Source of the DNA: a virus
Reading direction: 5' to 3' (one strand)
Length of the DNA stretch: 52,218 nt
Virus record (IMG/VR): IMGVR_UViG_3300033142_001318
Coordinates: 1 to 52,218 of that record
The position numbers and the translations under genes were made by a program. Each line of letters begins with the position of its first letter. Within the stretch, counting starts at the first letter, position 1. The notes beneath the pieces were generated by a model. The model was not told where the DNA came from, did no database searches, and saw only the letters and a list, made by a program, of their open reading frames with translations. Below, one piece after another: positions 48,789-52,218 of this stretch.

Positions 48789-50597
48789 TTATTTCACCAA
48801 ATTTTTAAAGAAGTCGAAATTCATTCTTACTTCATCGTCCATTGCCGTATCTGCAATCTCACGCTTTGCCTCAAGCATTGCCGCAATTTCCACGTCTATA
48901 GTATCGATACCGATCAAGTAGTAAGCGTGTGTTGTCTTCCTACCTCGTCCGGATTGACGTAGTCCCTTGATACGACCTTCACATTGCTCATGGAGTTTCG
49001 GTGACCACCCGAGTTCAATAAATAGTACAGACTTTGACACCCCGAGATTGATAGCTTCCGATACAGCGATCATGTTACCAATGAAGATTTTTATCTCAGG
49101 ATCGTTCTCAAAACGATTCGTGATATCGAGGCTATCTTCTTTCGGTGTGGAACCATCTATCTTAATGGCAATCTTACCGAATTTCTTCATAAGTGCGTCC
49201 GTAATACTTTTATGATGTGTAAATACCACGATCTTTTCCTCGGACGTTAGGTAATCACTTATCCACTCGATTGTTGCCTTTACTTTACCTTCTGCTGCTA
49301 GTTGTTTTAGGTATTCGATCCGGGTTAGGTGTTCCGCACGTTTCGCTCTGTCAGCAGCCATTTTACCCTGTTCTTCCTGGATCCATGCTATGTGATCATC
49401 TTTAGCCTTATTATACGTGTGACGATTTGAAATAACTATCGGGATCGTCGTTCTGATCATTTCCGGGAGATCATCGAAGACTTCTTCTTCGGTTCTCCTG
49501 ATCATTATTGACTTTAATTGCTCAGCCAATCTATCTGTGTTTGAATTACCTGAAAAATCCCATCCATATTCATTCTGTTTAGAATCGCAGAACTCACGGT
49601 GCCATCGATGAAATGAACGTCTACTATATGTTATAGGGTCTATAATGGTTAAAGGTACCCAGAGTTCACTCGTGCGATTGAATAAGGGTGTACCAGACAG
49701 TAGAATCTTGTGTGGTATTTGACTTGCGAGATCCACAGCCGCAATCGTACGTTGCGCTTTATAGTTCTTTATCTTGTGGAATTCATCGAATATTATTACT
49801 TTCGGATCCAATTTCTTGAGTTCGAATGTATTTTTCTTCAAGATATCGTAATTTAGTATCAGAATATCTCCCACAAAGTCTTTTTTAGTACCGTTTATGA
49901 CTTCGACTATGTCCTCTGTCGTCATCCAGTCATAAACGTACTGATACCATTGACGTTTGACGGATGCCGGACACACGATTATTGCCGGTCGCAGTTCCGG
50001 GTGATTCTGTAGGTATGATAATGCCTGCGCAGATTTTCCGAGTCCGACAGTATCAGATATTATCGCACAACCATTCGTTCGTTCTAAAAATTCCGCACCG
50101 GCTACCTGATAAGGATATAACGTCTTATCATGCCCGAATTCGGGAGACATTGCGAAGTCCGATGTGGGAGTTGTGGCGGAACTTAATTTTATAATTTTAC
50201 TTTTATTTTTCTCTTTTTCTATTATCTCTTCGGGATTGTCATTTACAATAGCTTGAGCTATCGCCTTGACGTCATGCATGTAAGATTCCCGGGCTAACCA
50301 CTTTACGTATTGTGGATCATCAACCCACACATCACTCATAGTTTTTCCGGAATGTTTACCGAATGTAATCTTAAAGCGCCCCAATATACTATCAATCGGG
50401 GCTGTGGGTTCAGGTTTCTTAATCGGTTTACCTGCTATAACACATTTAGCAGCAAATCCCACATCGGTTGACAATTCTCCCGCCATCCACTTTACGTAAC
50501 CGCGATCTTCCTGCCAGATTTGGGCTATCGATTTTGATTTATACTTACCAAAACCTATAATGTAGTCTTCCCACGTCGGATCTGTTTGTCGTGTCAT
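48789..50597 (-). CDS. SNF2-type helicase with two N-terminal ExoX-C/DUF3820-like repeats
   Basis: The 602-residue protein begins with two related repeats: DYIIGFGKYKSKSIAQIWQE (11-30, then YVKWMAGE) and FKITFGKHSGKTMSDVWVDD (75-94, then YVKWLARES), similar to small modules at the end of exonuclease X-like proteins. The SNF2 motor follows: YPYQVAGAEFLE, Walker A SDTVGLGKSAQ (181-191), DEFH (271-274), LLSGTPLFNRTSELW, and in the second half VFTHHKSITDALMKKF and EQCEGRIKGLRQSGR. It may remodel DNA-protein complexes at the replication fork. A TATA box ends 23 bases before the ATG, so the transcript is probably leaderless. Confidence 0.8.
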   Translation of the reverse strand: MTRQTDPTWEDYIIGFGKYKSKSIAQIWQEDRGYVKWMAGELSTDVGFAAKCVIAGKPIKKPEPTAPIDSILGRFKITFGKHSGKTMSDVWVDDPQYVKWLARESYMHDVKAIAQAIVNDNPEEIIEKEKNKSKIIKLSSATTPTSDFAMSPEFGHDKTLYPYQVAGAEFLERTNGCAIISDTVGLGKSAQALSYLQNHPELRPAIIVCPASVKRQWYQYVYDWMTTEDIVEVINGTKKDFVGDILILNYDILKKNTFELKKLDPKVIIFDEFHKIKNYKAQRTIAAVDLASQIPHKILLSGTPLFNRTSELWVPLTIIDPITYSRRSFHRWHREFCDSKQNEYGWDFSGNSNTDRLAEQLKSIMIRRTEEEVFDDLPEMIRTTIPIVISNRHTYNKAKDDHIAWIQEEQGKMAADRAKRAEHLTRIEYLKQLAAEGKVKATIEWISDYLTSEEKIVVFTHHKSITDALMKKFGKIAIKIDGSTPKEDSLDITNRFENDPEIKIFIGNMIAVSEAINLGVSKSVLFIELGWSPKLHEQCEGRIKGLRQSGRGRKTTHAYYLIGIDTIDVEIAAMLEAKREIADTAMDDEVRMNFDFFKNLVK

Positions 50598-50619
50598 AGT
50601 ATACTATCAGTTTTGATAC

Positions 50620-50627
50620 TATATAAA
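50620..50627 (-). promoter_or_regulatory. TATA promoter of the helicase gene
   Basis: Minus strand: GGTGACCGGAACC then TTTATATAGT. The palindrome is absent. Spacing puts the start site at the ATG (50597). Confidence 0.65.
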
Positions 50628-50635
50628 GGTTCCGG

Positions 50636-50917
50636 TCACCGTATCTGTTGTAGAAGGACAGCACATGCCATATCTATACGATCCAAACTTTCTCCGATCT
50701 CAACGAGTTCATCTTCTGCGATTAGGATAAACCCTTCTCTAACTGGTACTGGACCTTCTCTTTTAGGAAGTGCAACTGGTTCCCCTAAAAGACCTTCATT
50801 GATATCTAATATTTTTTCTAATACTATACCTGTCTTTTCATTCAAATTACGTAATTCATTGAGTATATTCTGAAATTCTGGTTTACTTTCCATTGTTGGT
50901 TTGTCGTCTGTTTCCAT
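50636..50917 (-). CDS. Small hypothetical acidic protein
   Basis: The 93-residue protein starts at ATG 50917 with AGGTGATATAA upstream. It has helices FQNILNELRNLNEKTGIVLE and IGESLDRIDMACAVLLQQIR separated by a Pro-rich linker (GEPVALPKREGPVPV). No family is recognised. It lies directly downstream of the tRNA gene. Confidence 0.5.
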   Translation of the reverse strand: METDDKPTMESKPEFQNILNELRNLNEKTGIVLEKILDINEGLLGEPVALPKREGPVPVREGFILIAEDELVEIGESLDRIDMACAVLLQQIR

Positions 50918-50936
50918 TTATATCACCTACTGTGAA

Positions 50937-51007
50937 TGGACATGGAAGGATTTGTACCCTCATCTACCAGTTTTGGAGACTGGTGCTCTACATTAAGCTA
51001 CATGCCC
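50937..51007 (-). tRNA. tRNA-Trp (anticodon CCA), atypical
   Basis: On the minus strand GGGCATG and CATGTCC form a 7-bp acceptor stem (one G-T pair) with discriminator A. The D arm is GCTT/GAGC with a 6-base loop AATGTA, the anticodon arm is CCAGT/ACTGG with loop CTCCAAA (anticodon CCA), the variable region is TAGAT, and the T arm is GAGGG/CCTTC with loop TACAAAT. The D-loop lacks the usual GG pair and the T-loop has A in place of the second T, so the normal elbow contact is missing. No intron and no encoded CCA end. Confidence 0.8.
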
Positions 51008-51025
51008 TCAGTTATGTGTTAGTCT

Positions 51026-51271
51026 TCATTCCTTATTAATCTTTTGGTCTAAACTTTCCATGTATTCTTCGTATGTCTGTTCACCAAGTATCCTACCACA
51101 TCCACCACAGACGTACTGATATTTTTCGTAAAAGAAACTTGCGACTTGACCACCATCGCCGCCGATCGGTCTCTCGTAGCCACAATCACATAGGATCGGG
51201 TGAGTTATGATGGAATCTGTGGTACCACGTTTTAGTTCTACAGTCCACTTACTAAGTCCACTATTTACCAT
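51026..51271 (-). CDS. Small zinc-ribbon protein
   Basis: The 81-residue protein contains HPILCDCGYERP and YQYVCGGCGRILG, two CxCG/CxxCG knuckles about 40 residues apart that form a zinc ribbon. It starts just at the end of the polymerase gene, so it is co-transcribed with it. Similar small ribbons next to polymerase genes may bind DNA or polymerase; this is inference. Confidence 0.6.
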   Translation of the reverse strand: MVNSGLSKWTVELKRGTTDSIITHPILCDCGYERPIGGDGGQVASFFYEKYQYVCGGCGRILGEQTYEEYMESLDQKINKE

Positions 51272-52218
51272 TTAGAACCACTCACCAAGCGTCTTATTCT
51301 GTCGTGTCTTATATTCTGATGAAAAATTAAATACACCACATAGTTTTTCAATTATCTTTTCATAATATTTATAATCAATTTTATTAATATCAGCAAATTG
51401 AATTATCTTCCATCCGTCCACCTCTTTCACATATTCGTACTGTACACCAGGCACGGGTTTAATACCAATTGTCTTACCTTGTTTCCCGAGTTTCTTCTGG
51501 AGGGAACCCTTACTATAACTTGTGAAGTCTTTATGTATAGTCGTCCTAAGTGAAAATTCCGAAAGTGTATATTGTTCCATTTTTGCTATCCTATTTATCA
51601 TTTTCTTCACATCTACGTCACCTTCACTAAAGATCGTATCTACGATGATGTCACGTGCCGAATCAAACATTTTGGGTTGTCTGGAACTTTTCAGACTCAC
51701 ACCATGGAAGATAAGTTCATCATTGAGTTCTTGGAGGACGTAATTCTTTTGTTTCAGGAAATATCCTGCCTTATATTCATCACAATCCACACTGATATCA
51801 CTGGTATCATCGATCCCGAATTTCTTATGTGCAAATTCCTGAATGAATAAGTTAATCTTTTCGGAATCTGGTTCCTTATCCATCATAATACCGTCTGTGT
51901 CAAGTTCTACGGATGCATTATCATAATTGTCGTCTATGTAGGTGTGTAATGTCTTAATAAGTTCCCTACCGACCCCGACGGTCACGATAGTAACCGGTAA
52001 ACTTCCATATCTGGAAATACCGTCACCGCAGTTTCCGGACACGATGTTCATCAGGATTTTTACGTTCCAGGACTGACTGGTAAGTAGATCCTTCTCTTCA
52101 TCGTTTGCCGTCTTTAATTTCTGTTTTATTAGGTTCCGCTGTTCCCGAAGGGCCCTTAGTTCCTTCCGGAGGAAACCATCTTTTTTGTTGTTAACGGCAA
52201 CTACGATTACTTTATTGA
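51272..52218 (-). CDS. Family B DNA polymerase, C-terminal part (cut by window edge)
   Basis: The frame is open to the window end (first full codon at 52216), giving about 314 residues. The order fits palm and thumb of a family B polymerase: KKDGFLRKELRALREQRNLI, LLTSQSWNVKILMNIVSGNC (region of the K...NSxYG motif), RYGSLPVTIVTVGVGRELI, the catalytic ELDTDGIMM (usually YGDTDS), then KQKNYVLQELNDELIFHGVS and LKSSRQPKMFD. The Asp-Thr-Asp pair is intact, so it should be active. The Tyr of NSxYG is Ser here. It replicates the viral genome with the clamp loader, ligase and helicase. Confidence 0.85.
   Translation of the reverse strand, partial: NKVIVVAVNNKKDGFLRKELRALREQRNLIKQKLKTANDEEKDLLTSQSWNVKILMNIVSGNCGDGISRYGSLPVTIVTVGVGRELIKTLHTYIDDNYDNASVELDTDGIMMDKEPDSEKINLFIQEFAHKKFGIDDTSDISVDCDEYKAGYFLKQKNYVLQELNDELIFHGVSLKSSRQPKMFDSARDIIVDTIFSEGDVDVKKMINRIAKMEQYTLSEFSLRTTIHKDFTSYSKGSLQKKLGKQGKTIGIKPVPGVQYEYVKEVDGWKIIQFADINKIDYKYYEKIIEKLCGVFNFSSEYKTRQNKTLGEWF

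Overview
This window looks like the central part of a tailed double-stranded DNA virus (siphovirus type) or provirus of an archaeon, most likely a methanogen. The archaeal signs are BRE/TATA-type promoters (boxes reading TTTATATA), apparently leaderless transcripts, GGTGA-type ribosome binding sites, a family B DNA polymerase, an RFC-like clamp loader, an ATP-dependent DNA ligase, and a secreted lipoprotein with a Pro-Thr linker of the kind common in Methanomicrobia. The virus type follows from an HK97-type major capsid protein, prohead protease, MuF-like head protein, neck proteins, tail tube, a frameshifted tail assembly chaperone pair, tape measure and baseplate hub. Terminase and most of the portal lie off the left edge; most of the polymerase lies off the right edge. 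No integrase, lysis enzyme, reverse transcriptase or CRISPR array was seen. With the small genes listed here, no stretch over 300 bases lacks a gene.

Layout. (1) 1-12.7 kb, rightward: end of a probable portal gene; a cassette of small proteins sharing an N-terminal tag (an ADP-ribosyltransferase-like protein and two acetyltransferases); small virion proteins and a beta-helix fibre; a response regulator plus a PocR/HisKA protein without an ATPase domain; MuF-like protein, prohead protease, scaffold and major capsid protein. (2) 12.7-26.3 kb, rightward: capsid-associated proteins and a large adhesin island with a 15-residue repeat protein and four paralogous fibres, each ending in exactly six kelch-like blades. 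(3) 26.3-38.6 kb, rightward: neck, tail tube, chaperones, tape measure, distal tail, hub and tail tip. (4) 38.6-52.2 kb, leftward: surface lipoprotein, small unknown genes, P-loop kinase, ligase, nucleotidyltransferase, clamp loader, nucleases, DNA methyltransferase, SNF2-type helicase, tRNA-Trp and DNA polymerase B. The arms converge on a hairpin at 38.58 kb.

The most interesting signal is a short motif, roughly hydrophobic-E-I/V-D/N-x-x-x-L, often followed by a GTHxGPVxVTRGGKxF hairpin. It recurs in about ten proteins of the head module: at the N terminus of putative effectors and the scaffold, and at or near the C terminus of the protease and MuF-like protein. A related sequence occurs near the N terminus of the capsid protein. 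By analogy with the capsid-targeting sequences of T4 internal proteins, I infer a tag that loads enzymes into the prohead for injection into the host. Other notable signals are a palindromic operator at a fixed distance from the TATA box of four promoters, blade exchange between receptor-binding propellers, the ATPase-less two-component pair inside the late genes, and an unusual tRNA-Trp.

Several genes are split by frameshifts (near 560, 15350, 44510 and 48740). Apart from the tail chaperone shift, which sits on a classical slippery site, these may be real decay or base-calling errors.
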